From positions 1 to 64,000 of the forward strand of contig VBKF01000094.1 of assembly GCA_005888095.1 (NCBI GenBank): a stretch of 64,000 bases of DNA, written 5' to 3'. Under the pieces are notes generated by a model. The model did no database searches, had not been told where the DNA came from, and saw only the letters and a list, made by a program, of their open reading frames with translations. The DNA comes from Deltaproteobacteria bacterium (GTDB lineage Bacteria; Desulfobacterota; Binatia; DP-6). Shown here piece after piece: positions 23,755 to 31,800 of the stretch (positions are counted from its first letter, which is position 1; each line of letters opens with the position of its first letter). The position numbers and the translations under genes are program-made.

Positions 23755-24981
23755 TCACATGCTCGCGCGCTTGCCGCCGGCCAGGGCTGCGATTCGACAG
23801 CGCCGGAGATAACTGTCCAGCATCGCATACTGCCGGCCGAGTTCTTGCTCCTGCGTGCCGACGGGCGCCTTGAAGAAACAGGCCGCCTGGGTCATGGGCC
23901 CGCTCTCGCCGCGCCGGAGCGCCAGATCCGCGAGCCGGACGAGGTCGATCACCAGAGGCGCGGCGAGCACCGAATCGCATCCTTGCCACGTGAACTGCAT
24001 CGTCATGCGCACGCCGAGAAATCCCTGGAAGTGGATCAGGTCCCACGCCGTCTTCCAGTCGCCGAGCGAGGGGACGTAGGTGATCTCGACGCTCGTCTCG
24101 GGCGAATAGCCGAGCACGCCCCGGACGACGCCGTCCTTGGTCTCCACCTTGGCGGCCTTGACCTCGGGCGCGTTCAGGGCGGCGCCGTCGGAATTGCCGA
24201 GCACATTGTCGCCGTGCCAGGCGAGCACCTGGAGGTCGCGCTCACGAAAAAGCGATGCCAGCGCCGACTTGACCAGCGTCTCGCCGGTCTTGCCGTCGGT
24301 TCCGGCGAAGGGCACGCCCTCACGCTCGGCCAGCTCGCGAATGGCCGGAGCGAGCGCGGCGGGCGACGCCGCAAAGTTGATGAACGCTGCACCTTCGCGC
24401 ATGGCAGCATAGGCGTACAGCGTGCTCGGGCGGAATACCGCCGACCCACCGCTCCTCAGACTCTCCTCGAGCCCCGCGAGCGTCAGGTGGTCTTCAGGAG
24501 TCGTGAAGACCGGCTCGGTGGTGGCGAGATTCACCACCACGACCCGCTCCAGGGAGTGCCGCCGCCGAAAGGCTCGGAGATCACCGCCGAGCCTCTGGAC
24601 GACCTCCGCCGGCGTTTCGGCGTCCTCCACCGTCACGCACGGGGGCGGCGACCCTCGAGTTTCACCGTTGACGATGTTCCGGTCGATTTCCTGGAGATCG
24701 AGCGCGAGACGATCGAGCAGACGGGGGTCGAAGATTCGCGCCGACTCGGCGAGTTCGGTCGCCGCATCCAGCAGCGACCCGGCGCGGACCTCCCACCCGC
24801 CGAACACGAGCGCGGACGCTGCGGGCATTGACAGACCCTCGCCCCGCGGCCCCTCGGTCGTGACTCCCCGCAGCGGCAAGAGACGGCGCGCGGCGGCGCG
24901 CGCGCCCACCATCGTCGTGGTCGCCACCGCGCCGCGGGCGCCGATGATCCACACGCCCGTCCGAGGTCCTTCCTCGTTCAC
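23755..24981 (-). CDS. ino1: inositol-3-phosphate synthase family protein
   Basis: 408 aa from a GTG at 24981 with GGGAGG 6 nt upstream. Cyclises glucose 6-phosphate to inositol 3-phosphate using bound NAD. Motifs: GVWIIGARGAVATTTMVGA (Rossmann loop), VVVNLATTEP, GTDGKTGETLVKSAL and LGNSDGAALNAPEVKAAK, the signature active-site blocks of the family with the catalytic Lys residues. It heads the minus-strand ebo arm. In this window there is no 3-dehydroquinate-synthase-like EboD; a second NAD-dependent sugar-phosphate cyclase stands in its place. Its product could feed the pathway or be an inositol-like precursor itself. Confidence 0.88.
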   Translation of the reverse strand: MNEEGPRTGVWIIGARGAVATTTMVGARAAARRLLPLRGVTTEGPRGEGLSMPAASALVFGGWEVRAGSLLDAATELAESARIFDPRLLDRLALDLQEIDRNIVNGETRGSPPPCVTVEDAETPAEVVQRLGGDLRAFRRRHSLERVVVVNLATTEPVFTTPEDHLTLAGLEESLRSGGSAVFRPSTLYAYAAMREGAAFINFAASPAALAPAIRELAEREGVPFAGTDGKTGETLVKSALASLFRERDLQVLAWHGDNVLGNSDGAALNAPEVKAAKVETKDGVVRGVLGYSPETSVEITYVPSLGDWKTAWDLIHFQGFLGVRMTMQFTWQGCDSVLAAPLVIDLVRLADLALRRGESGPMTQAACFFKAPVGTQEQELGRQYAMLDSYLRRCRIAALAGGKRASM

Positions 24982-25046
24982 GGTCGACCTCCCGGAATGG
25001 TTGAAGCGCACCCGCGGCTGCGATACGAAGCGCGAGCCTTCGGACC
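24982..25046. promoter_or_regulatory. 65-bp divergent gap between ino1 and the paralogous lipoprotein gene
   Basis: Promoters for the leftward ino1-ebo arm and the rightward lipoprotein gene must overlap in this gap or extend into the genes. No clear -35/-10 pair is visible. The GGGAGG on the minus strand is the ino1 ribosome site. Confidence 0.35.
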
Positions 25047-25730
25047 ATGAAACGCGCTCTCGTCGGTGTGCTCGCCCTGGCCGCAGCCTGTGGTCCCGCT
25101 GCGCGGCACGGACCGGAAGGCCGGCCAGTCCGCGAGAAGATGCCCGGGCAGACCGACCCGGCGATTCGTGCGAAGCATCTCGCGGAGCGGTTCCCGGGGG
25201 TCGAGCGGATCGACTTCGTGCAGGTGCTTGCCTGGGTCGAGCCCCGCCACGGCCCGTGCTGGAGCGAGCTTTCTCCCGTCCACCGCACCCCGGTCGAGAT
25301 GCGCTACTCGCTCCGCGGCTGGAATCCGATCGCCGGGACCGAGCACGCCGAGGGCCTCGAGGAGCTCGTCGCCCGGGGTTGGACGCGCATCTACCGCGCC
25401 CCGCAGGGCGAAGGGGTCGAGCGCCGCGCGTCCTTCACCGCGCTCGACCTGAGCTACGGCCCGGAGCTGCGCTGCCGCTGCGCCGGTGTGGGAGACGCCG
25501 TCGAAGAGTCGAAGAGCGACGTGAGCCTCCGCTTCCGCTGGGAGCGCGGCAAGATGTTCGAGGCGAGCGCGACGGGCGGAGCGCGGCACACGGGTCTCAG
25601 CCCGGCGATCACGGCCGGGCACCTCGTCACCTACGACTTCGCCACCGAGGGCGCCTTCCCCGGGGGCAAGGCGGGCAGCTGCGGCGCTCACGTCGCGCTC
25701 ACGCTGCTCATCGAGCCGCCGATCCTCTGA
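25047..25730 (+). CDS. lipoprotein of unknown function, paralogue of the 23084-23740 product
   Basis: 227 aa. A short signal peptide ends in LALAAAC, a lipobox. The mature part carries VLAWVEPRHGPC, FTALDLSYGPELRCRCAG and YDFATEGAFPGGKAGSC. These are the same three blocks, in the same order, as in the secreted protein of the opposite arm. Overall identity looks modest, so the duplication is old. The gene diverges from ino1 and ends 3 bp from the stop of the convergent propeller gene. A surface or periplasmic binding role linked to the ebo-type product is possible but not shown. Confidence 0.75.
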   Translation: MKRALVGVLALAAACGPAARHGPEGRPVREKMPGQTDPAIRAKHLAERFPGVERIDFVQVLAWVEPRHGPCWSELSPVHRTPVEMRYSLRGWNPIAGTEHAEGLEELVARGWTRIYRAPQGEGVERRASFTALDLSYGPELRCRCAGVGDAVEESKSDVSLRFRWERGKMFEASATGGARHTGLSPAITAGHLVTYDFATEGAFPGGKAGSCGAHVALTLLIEPPIL

Positions 25731-25733
25731 GCT

Positions 25734-28145
25734 TCACTCGACGACCATCCAATCGTAGGGGGCCTTCAGCTTGATGGGGCTTCCGGGCGCGCCGGGCGCG
25801 AAAGGCTCGGGATACGGGCCGTGGAACAGGTCGCTCCCGCGCGGCGCCGGGCAGGACGGCGCTCCCGGACAGGTTGCGGGAGCGGTCGGGTCGACCCCCA
25901 CGACCGCGATTCCCTTCTGCACCGGCACGTAGATCCTCCCGTCGACGATCGCCGGGCCGCCCCCGCCCGGCGTCGCGGCGGCGGGAAGCCCGACGGTGGC
26001 GAGCAGCTCGGGCTTGCGGCTGGTCGTCGCCGGCGTCACCGGCACGTCGATGCCCGAGTCCATCCGCACCACGTCGAGCCGAGTCCCCGTCGGCATGAAG
26101 AGCATGCCGCTCGCCGCGGCCCCTTCGCCGAAGCTCGCGCCGAGCGTGCTCGACGCCCACTTGAAGTCGCCGGTACAGGCGTCGACGGCGAACGCGTTCA
26201 CGTCATCGCCCGGAAGCGGGCCGAGCGGGAGCGCGGCCGAGGCCGCCAGGATGCGTCCCGAGATCACCCCACCCGCCGCATCGAAGCCGCCGCCCAGGCT
26301 GCCGTAGGCGAAGCAGGGCCGCCAGAGCAGGCGCTGTTGCCCGACGCGCAGGGGATCGAAGTCGAGGTCGCCGACCTGCGGTACGTCGGGCTGCTGTGGG
26401 AAGCCGTAGATGCAGCTGTCCTTGTCGATGGTGACGACCAGGTGGCAGCCGCCGGTTCCGTCGACGTCGACGATCGTCGGCGAGTTGCCGATGTCGAGGT
26501 CCGCGACGTCGACCAGACGGCGCTGGTGCCACCACTGCCGGGCGCCGGTGATCGGATCGAGAGCGACCAGCGACTCCGCCAGCTCGGCCATCTGCGGCTT
26601 CTGCACGCAGTCTCCGGTCGTCATGAAGAGCTGGGTCCGGTCCCGGCTCATGGCGGGCGCCGTCCAGATGACGCCGCCGAGGCCGTCGCCGTTGACGACC
26701 GGATCGAAGGTCCAGAGCTTCTCTCCGGTGAAGGCGTCGAGCGCGTAGAACTCGCCGTTCGAGCAGTCGAGACCGGTCGACGGCACGTAGAGCACGTCCC
26801 GCGGACCGCCCGGGAAAGGCATGTCCGCTGCGAAGAGCGGCGAGCCGTTCAGCGTGTTGCGGTCGCCGCCGAGATCCACGGGCGGCTCGGGCGACCCGAG
26901 CGACATCGGCCAGGGCCCGTCGCAGAAATAGGCCTGGCAGGCGCTCGGCGTGTCTCTCGTGCAGCCCGGCGGATCCGCCGGGCAGTCCCCGTTGACGTTG
27001 CACTCGCACGTGTCTTCGCAGAGCGCGCCGCTCGGGGTGACGCTCCGGTCGGCGACGATCTTGTCCACGTTCAGGCACCAGAGCGTCTTGTCGACCCGAT
27101 TCGCGCCGAAGTAGAGGCGCTGCTCGTCCTGGCCGGTGCTCGGGTTCGTCACCAGCGCCAGGTTGGGCGTCGACTGCACGCCGGTGTAGGTGCCGAGCGC
27201 GCTCCCGACGGGTCCGGCCGTGTGCGTGGCAATCCGGAGGAGGAGGCGAGGCGCCGTCGGCGGCTGCGCGTCGAGACCGCTCACGTCGTAGACGTAGAAC
27301 CAGCCGACCATGTCGCCGAAGAAGACCAGCCGGTCGCCGACCACCGGCGTGTGGTTCACCACGGTCACGCCGAAGGTCGGCGGCCCGTCCGCGGAGAGCG
27401 TCGCCAGCAACGTGAGGTCGGGCGCATTCGCCGGCGTGAGCTTCGGGTCGTCGCCGACGTTGGCGGTGTTCTGCGCGTCGAAGAAGCGGCGCGGCCAGCT
27501 GTCCACCGCGGGCGCCAGCGTCGTCGTCGTGACCGTGCTGATGGTGGTGGTGGTCGTCGGCGGCGGAGTGGTCGTGGTGGTCACGCCGGCTTGCCCCTCT
27601 GCTACCACGAAGCCTGGATCGGCAACCGACCAGATGTCGCCCTGATCCGCATTGGTCTGGACACCGATCCCATTGACGACGTTGCCCGCGAGATAGAACG
27701 TCACCGGCCCCGCGCCGGGATTCGGCGCGACCCAGTCGATGTCCCAGGAGCTGCCGAGCCCCGTGGGACCGACGAATCCGACCGACTTGGGCGCCGAATG
27801 CGTCGCCTGTCCGTCGAGCCCGCTCACCCACGCGCTCGAGTCGAGGGCGTGAAGCGTGCCGGCGGTGGCCTCGAGGTCGAATCCCGCGAAGCGCGGCGCG
27901 GGAAGCGCGATCCCGCGCACCCAGGCCTGCAGGTGATAGGTGGTACTCGGGACGTAGGCATCCGGCAGCCCCACCACCGAAACCTCGGTCGTCTTGTTCG
28001 AGGTCGTTCCGGCCATGCCGTGGCACGTGCAGCCCTGGGCCGGCCGGGCGACGCCGGTGATACCGGTCGAGTACGCCGAGACGAGCGGCGCTAGGAGAAG
28101 GCCCGCGGCAACGAAGCCGAGGAACAACGAAGTCGTCAGTCTCAT
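25734..28145 (-). CDS. secreted choice-of-anchor V (Reeler-like) domain fused to PQQ-like propeller
   Basis: 803 aa. Signal peptide ~1-24; then a Reeler-like choice-of-anchor V domain (~30-185) containing GCTCHG (C39-x-C41-H42, a possible heme-attachment variant) and the closing block AGPVTFYLAGNVVNGIG. A Thr/Pro linker (~188-212) leads to a quinoprotein-like propeller (~215-800). Propeller features include LVALDPITGARQWW, FYALDAFTGEKLWTF and a Cys-rich insert near CEDTCECNVNGDCPADPPGC. AGGAG precedes the ATG. It is the last gene of a four-gene operon with an amidohydrolase and a copper monooxygenase. A role as periplasmic electron acceptor or quinoprotein dehydrogenase in that pathway is inferred. 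Confidence 0.8.
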   Translation of the reverse strand: MRLTTSLFLGFVAAGLLLAPLVSAYSTGITGVARPAQGCTCHGMAGTTSNKTTEVSVVGLPDAYVPSTTYHLQAWVRGIALPAPRFAGFDLEATAGTLHALDSSAWVSGLDGQATHSAPKSVGFVGPTGLGSSWDIDWVAPNPGAGPVTFYLAGNVVNGIGVQTNADQGDIWSVADPGFVVAEGQAGVTTTTTPPPTTTTTISTVTTTTLAPAVDSWPRRFFDAQNTANVGDDPKLTPANAPDLTLLATLSADGPPTFGVTVVNHTPVVGDRLVFFGDMVGWFYVYDVSGLDAQPPTAPRLLLRIATHTAGPVGSALGTYTGVQSTPNLALVTNPSTGQDEQRLYFGANRVDKTLWCLNVDKIVADRSVTPSGALCEDTCECNVNGDCPADPPGCTRDTPSACQAYFCDGPWPMSLGSPEPPVDLGGDRNTLNGSPLFAADMPFPGGPRDVLYVPSTGLDCSNGEFYALDAFTGEKLWTFDPVVNGDGLGGVIWTAPAMSRDRTQLFMTTGDCVQKPQMAELAESLVALDPITGARQWWHQRRLVDVADLDIGNSPTIVDVDGTGGCHLVVTIDKDSCIYGFPQQPDVPQVGDLDFDPLRVGQQRLLWRPCFAYGSLGGGFDAAGGVISGRILAASAALPLGPLPGDDVNAFAVDACTGDFKWASSTLGASFGEGAAASGMLFMPTGTRLDVVRMDSGIDVPVTPATTSRKPELLATVGLPAAATPGGGGPAIVDGRIYVPVQKGIAVVGVDPTAPATCPGAPSCPAPRGSDLFHGPYPEPFAPGAPGSPIKLKAPYDWMVVE

Positions 28146-28166
28146 GACTGGCTCCTCAACCCGCTC

Positions 28167-29660
28167 TCACCAGGAGAGCCCCACCAGGCTGCACCGCCCG
28201 TCGTCCACGCCGTCACCGTAGACGAGGTTGGCGGGCCGGCAGTGCTGAGTCCCGGGGACGGCAGCGCAATCGTTGGTGCTGTTCGGGGACTCGCTCGAGC
28301 TGGCGCAGAACGTCGCCGGGCCGCCGCCCGCGAGCCCAGACAGACCGGGAGGAACGTTGGCGGTCTCCTCGCACCCCCACTTGAGCGGCGAGCTCAGATC
28401 GACGGGCCCCGTCACGTCGTTCAGCATCCAGTTGGTGCCATTGGAGCCGACCGACGCCGCGCCATTCGGTACCCATCCGTTGGCGTGGATGCAGCTGTAG
28501 CCGATCGGGCCGCCTGCGACGTCGGTGTAGCCTTGAGCGACGGTCGACCCCTGGACGAGCATCTGTCCGTTCGCATCGAGAAGCGCGGTCCCCAGCGCTC
28601 TCCGGTCGGACCAGATGCCGACTCTCGCGCTGCCTGCGACCGCCGCCGGCTGCCACGCGCCGCGCGTCTCGCCGTAGCTCTGCGGGGACACGAAGAGCGC
28701 CTGGCTTGCCCCGTCGTCGCGCAGCGGCTGCGCCTGGTTGGCCACCGACGACGCCACATGCACGTTCACGTAGACCGATCCCGTAGTGGTGTTCGTGTAG
28801 GGCGCCGGGCCCACCCAGTAGTCGTTTCGGATCCACTGCTCGATCGCGAGCTGTTGGTTCGGCACGATCGGCACGCCGGCAGCGACGTCGTCGAGCGTCA
28901 GGGAAAGGCTCGGGCCGCGCGCAACGGCGATCGGCGCCGATTCTCCCGCGCGCGACACCGCCACGTATTCCGTCCCGGCCGACGCCGTGATGTCGATCCC
29001 GGTGATGAAGCACTGCTGCTGGGTGTTGTCGCAGGTGGGCGCGGCTCCCACCGGGAGCGTCGTCATCTGCTTCCCGCCGCGCGCCGGGCGATCGACGGTG
29101 AAGGGCGTGCCCACGAGCTGGATGCCGTCGGAAGGCGGCACCGGAGGGCTCAGCGCGGGCTGGCTCAGGTCGCAGACCACCAGCGCAGGGTCGGGCGAGG
29201 GATCTCCATCCACGGCCCCGCACGCGGGCGCGCCCGCCAGGATCCATGCTTTGATCTTCTCGACCCCGCCCGGGCACTGGTAAACGTAGCCGGTGCTCAG
29301 GTTCGGCATCGGGTTGCCTTCGCCGAACTTGAGATCGCCCATCACCTTGTCGACCACGTAGCTGTTCCAGGCCCGCGTGGGATCGACGCGCAGCTTGCCG
29401 ACGCCGGACGCTGCCGTGTTGACGGGAGGCCGGTTGACGAGCGCGGCGTACCAGCCGTCGTCCGTGTTGATGCTGACGGGCATGCCGCCGTTGCCGCTGC
29501 CTCCATGACAGCCCGTGAAGCAGGACAGCTCGAGAATGTTGGAGGAGATACCTTCCCAGGCCGACGCCGAGGAGCAGCCGTGCGCACGCGCCTCGGAGTG
29601 GAAACCGAGGAGCGCCAGCGAGACAGCCGCCGCGGCGACCTCACGTGCGGAGCGCTTCAT
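28167..29660 (-). CDS. secreted heme-motif protein, degenerate paralogue of the neighbouring copper monooxygenase
   Basis: 497 aa. Signal peptide ~1-26. Near residue 47 lies LSCFTGCHGG, a C-x3-C-H motif (C47, C51, H52) that could attach a c-type heme. The C-terminal half repeats features of the next gene upstream: KWGCEETANVPPG against RYGCEEVPGVPPG, and PANLVYGDGVDDGRC against PANIVFANVAEDEMC. The copper-binding Met (EMC) has become GRC, and no HxH copper motif is visible. The protein therefore looks like a non-catalytic or electron-transfer relative. GAGGG lies 6 nt before the ATG at 29660. Gaps are 14 nt upstream and 21 nt downstream. Confidence 0.75.
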   Translation of the reverse strand: MKRSAREVAAAAVSLALLGFHSEARAHGCSSASAWEGISSNILELSCFTGCHGGSGNGGMPVSINTDDGWYAALVNRPPVNTAASGVGKLRVDPTRAWNSYVVDKVMGDLKFGEGNPMPNLSTGYVYQCPGGVEKIKAWILAGAPACGAVDGDPSPDPALVVCDLSQPALSPPVPPSDGIQLVGTPFTVDRPARGGKQMTTLPVGAAPTCDNTQQQCFITGIDITASAGTEYVAVSRAGESAPIAVARGPSLSLTLDDVAAGVPIVPNQQLAIEQWIRNDYWVGPAPYTNTTTGSVYVNVHVASSVANQAQPLRDDGASQALFVSPQSYGETRGAWQPAAVAGSARVGIWSDRRALGTALLDANGQMLVQGSTVAQGYTDVAGGPIGYSCIHANGWVPNGAASVGSNGTNWMLNDVTGPVDLSSPLKWGCEETANVPPGLSGLAGGGPATFCASSSESPNSTNDCAAVPGTQHCRPANLVYGDGVDDGRCSLVGLSW

Positions 29661-29674
29661 GGCGCACCCTCGGC

Positions 29675-31777
29675 TCATAGACCCGGCCCGCAGCCCGAGC
29701 AGTAGCCGATGTCGCTCGGTGACTTGGGCAACCGTCCGGGAGTCCCGTACTTGCTGATGTTGTTCGGGTCTGACTCGAAGTCCTGGATAGCCTGCTGGTT
29801 GAGCGAGCCATCCTGGTTCAGGATCTCGTCGAGCGGCCAGTACATCACGACGCCAATGCACATCTCGTCCTCGGCCACGTTGGCGAAGACGATGTTCGCC
29901 GGGACGCAGTTGCCCGTTCCCGTCGTGCAGATGTCGGGGTTCGGATACCCGCCGTCGACGGGATGGCAGTTCGGGTCCTGTCCCGGAGTGCAGCCCGATG
30001 GATCCGTTGCGGGGTTCGGCGGGCAAACCTGCGCGGGCGACCCCACAGAACCCGGAGGTACGCCCGGTACCTCCTCACAGCCGTAGCGGACGCGGTAGAT
30101 GAGCTGCTTGATCCCGAGATCGTCCTTCTGCTCGCCGAAGAGCACCTCGTCCCCGACGGTGCCGTCGCGGATCGCCGTCCGGAGCGGCTCCGGCGCCTGC
30201 TCGGTCTGGATGACGCCGTTGTTGTGGATGCAGTGGGTCGCCAGGGCGTCGCCCTTGCGCAGGATCAACGGACCATCCGGCTGCTTGTAGTAGCGGCAGA
30301 CCGGCGGATCGTCCCAGTGCCAGTCGGTGTAGATGTGCTCCGGCGGGAGGCCATTCTGGCTCACGCCGCACTCCTCGGGCCTGACTCCGGCGCCCGCCTC
30401 CTCCGCGCTCAGCCCGCCGGTGCGGATGGGGTTGGCTGGCAGGACGTCGATCGTCCCCTTCACCGTGCGCTTGTGGCTGTGGATGGCGAGGATGCCGATC
30501 GCGAGATCATAGGGCGCGTACCAGACGCCGCCCGTGTTCCCGATCGTGTACGGCGGGAAGAACGTGGTGGCGACGTTGACCACGACGTCGAAGCCGACGC
30601 TGAGCGGCTTGTAGTTGCCGTCGGCGACCGGCGCGGTGAAGAGCTGGATGATCATCTCGCCGACGGTCCCGCCGATCGGCGTCGTGCCTGGCGCGGGCCA
30701 GCCGTCTTCCGCGTGCTGGGCGATCAGCCCGCCCTGCTGCTTGCGGAAGTTCCGGAAGGTCGTGTTTCCCTGGTAGCCGATCGGCAGCTCCGAGACGACG
30801 TGGTGGTCGCAGGCCCAGAGCTGGTCCTCGAGGTTGTACACGGCGCGGCCGGTGGGAAGGTCGACGAAGAGGCGGCCCGGGTACTGCGTCGCGTTGCGGA
30901 ACTGCTGGTTGTAGCCGCTGTACACCGAGCAGTGGAAGCCCGGGTCGCTGGCGGGACAGGTCTCCGCGCCCGACTGATAGCTGCCGGCCGGCGGCGGGTT
31001 CCCGTTCGTCCCGCATTCGCTCGTGCTCGAGGCGGTGGCGGAGTCGTCGGGGTTGTTGCAGGGGTTCGGTCCCTGGAGCTGCCCCGTCCCCTGGAACCCC
31101 ACTCCCGGGTTCCAGCAGGTGCCGTGGTGGCTGCCGAAGTGGTTGTAGAACTCGGAGGCGACGTTCCACTCGCGGCGGTTGTCGGGCGCGACGTTGTCGT
31201 CATTGAGCTGATTGGTGTTCTCGAACCGGACGATCACCTCGGCGAGACGATCGTAGATCTTGGGGTCCGTCCCGACCTGCCACGGCCCGTAGTGGACGCG
31301 GACGCCCCGCCGGCACTCGACGGTGTAGAGATTCGTCCCGTCCGTATCCTGACCCGCCGGCGCCCACCATGGGATCTGATGATCGTTGCCCCCGGTGATC
31401 GCGTTGGGCACGTCCGGACAGAGTTGTGTGAGGCCCAGTCCGGGCTCGTCGAACCCGTCCACGCCGTCGGTGTAGAGCGGCGGCGGCCGGTCGACAGGTC
31501 CATGGAGAAATCCGGTGATGGGATCGTACGCCGCCCGCACGGGCACGTGGAGCTGCACCGTCGCCGGCAAGTCCCAGTACAGCGGCTGGCAGTCGGTGGT
31601 GTAGTTCTCCAGGGACTCGATGTTTCCCGGATTGGGGAGCGGATTTTTCTGCAGCGCCGTCCCACAGCGGCTACTCGGCTTGAGCTCGGGGTTGGTGTGG
31701 TAGTCCGCCGTGGCCGTGGTGACTCCGATCAGCAGGGTCGCCGCCGCTCCCAGCGTCATCGGCCTGGTGCGCGTCAT
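29675..31777 (-). CDS. secreted PHM-like copper type II monooxygenase-family protein
   Basis: 700 aa. Signal peptide ~1-24. The C-terminal half matches the peptidylglycine/dopamine monooxygenase fold. CDHHVV (H325-H326) fits the CuH His pair. AIHSHKRTVKG (H433, H435) fits the HxH of CuM. GDALATHCIHNNG corresponds to the conserved GDxLxxxC strand, and AEDEMCIGVVMYW (M639) to the Met ligand. A third CuH His is not obvious. Such enzymes hydroxylate C-H bonds using copper, O2 and an electron donor. The long N-terminal half has many Cys and no recognised domain. GGGAGGG precedes the ATG. Substrate unknown. Operon partners are a Tat amidohydrolase and heme/quinoprotein-like proteins. Confidence 0.78.
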   Translation of the reverse strand: MTRTRPMTLGAAATLLIGVTTATADYHTNPELKPSSRCGTALQKNPLPNPGNIESLENYTTDCQPLYWDLPATVQLHVPVRAAYDPITGFLHGPVDRPPPLYTDGVDGFDEPGLGLTQLCPDVPNAITGGNDHQIPWWAPAGQDTDGTNLYTVECRRGVRVHYGPWQVGTDPKIYDRLAEVIVRFENTNQLNDDNVAPDNRREWNVASEFYNHFGSHHGTCWNPGVGFQGTGQLQGPNPCNNPDDSATASSTSECGTNGNPPPAGSYQSGAETCPASDPGFHCSVYSGYNQQFRNATQYPGRLFVDLPTGRAVYNLEDQLWACDHHVVSELPIGYQGNTTFRNFRKQQGGLIAQHAEDGWPAPGTTPIGGTVGEMIIQLFTAPVADGNYKPLSVGFDVVVNVATTFFPPYTIGNTGGVWYAPYDLAIGILAIHSHKRTVKGTIDVLPANPIRTGGLSAEEAGAGVRPEECGVSQNGLPPEHIYTDWHWDDPPVCRYYKQPDGPLILRKGDALATHCIHNNGVIQTEQAPEPLRTAIRDGTVGDEVLFGEQKDDLGIKQLIYRVRYGCEEVPGVPPGSVGSPAQVCPPNPATDPSGCTPGQDPNCHPVDGGYPNPDICTTGTGNCVPANIVFANVAEDEMCIGVVMYWPLDEILNQDGSLNQQAIQDFESDPNNISKYGTPGRLPKSPSDIGYCSGCGPGL

Positions 31778-31800
31778 CGTCGTTCCCTCCCACCTCTGCG

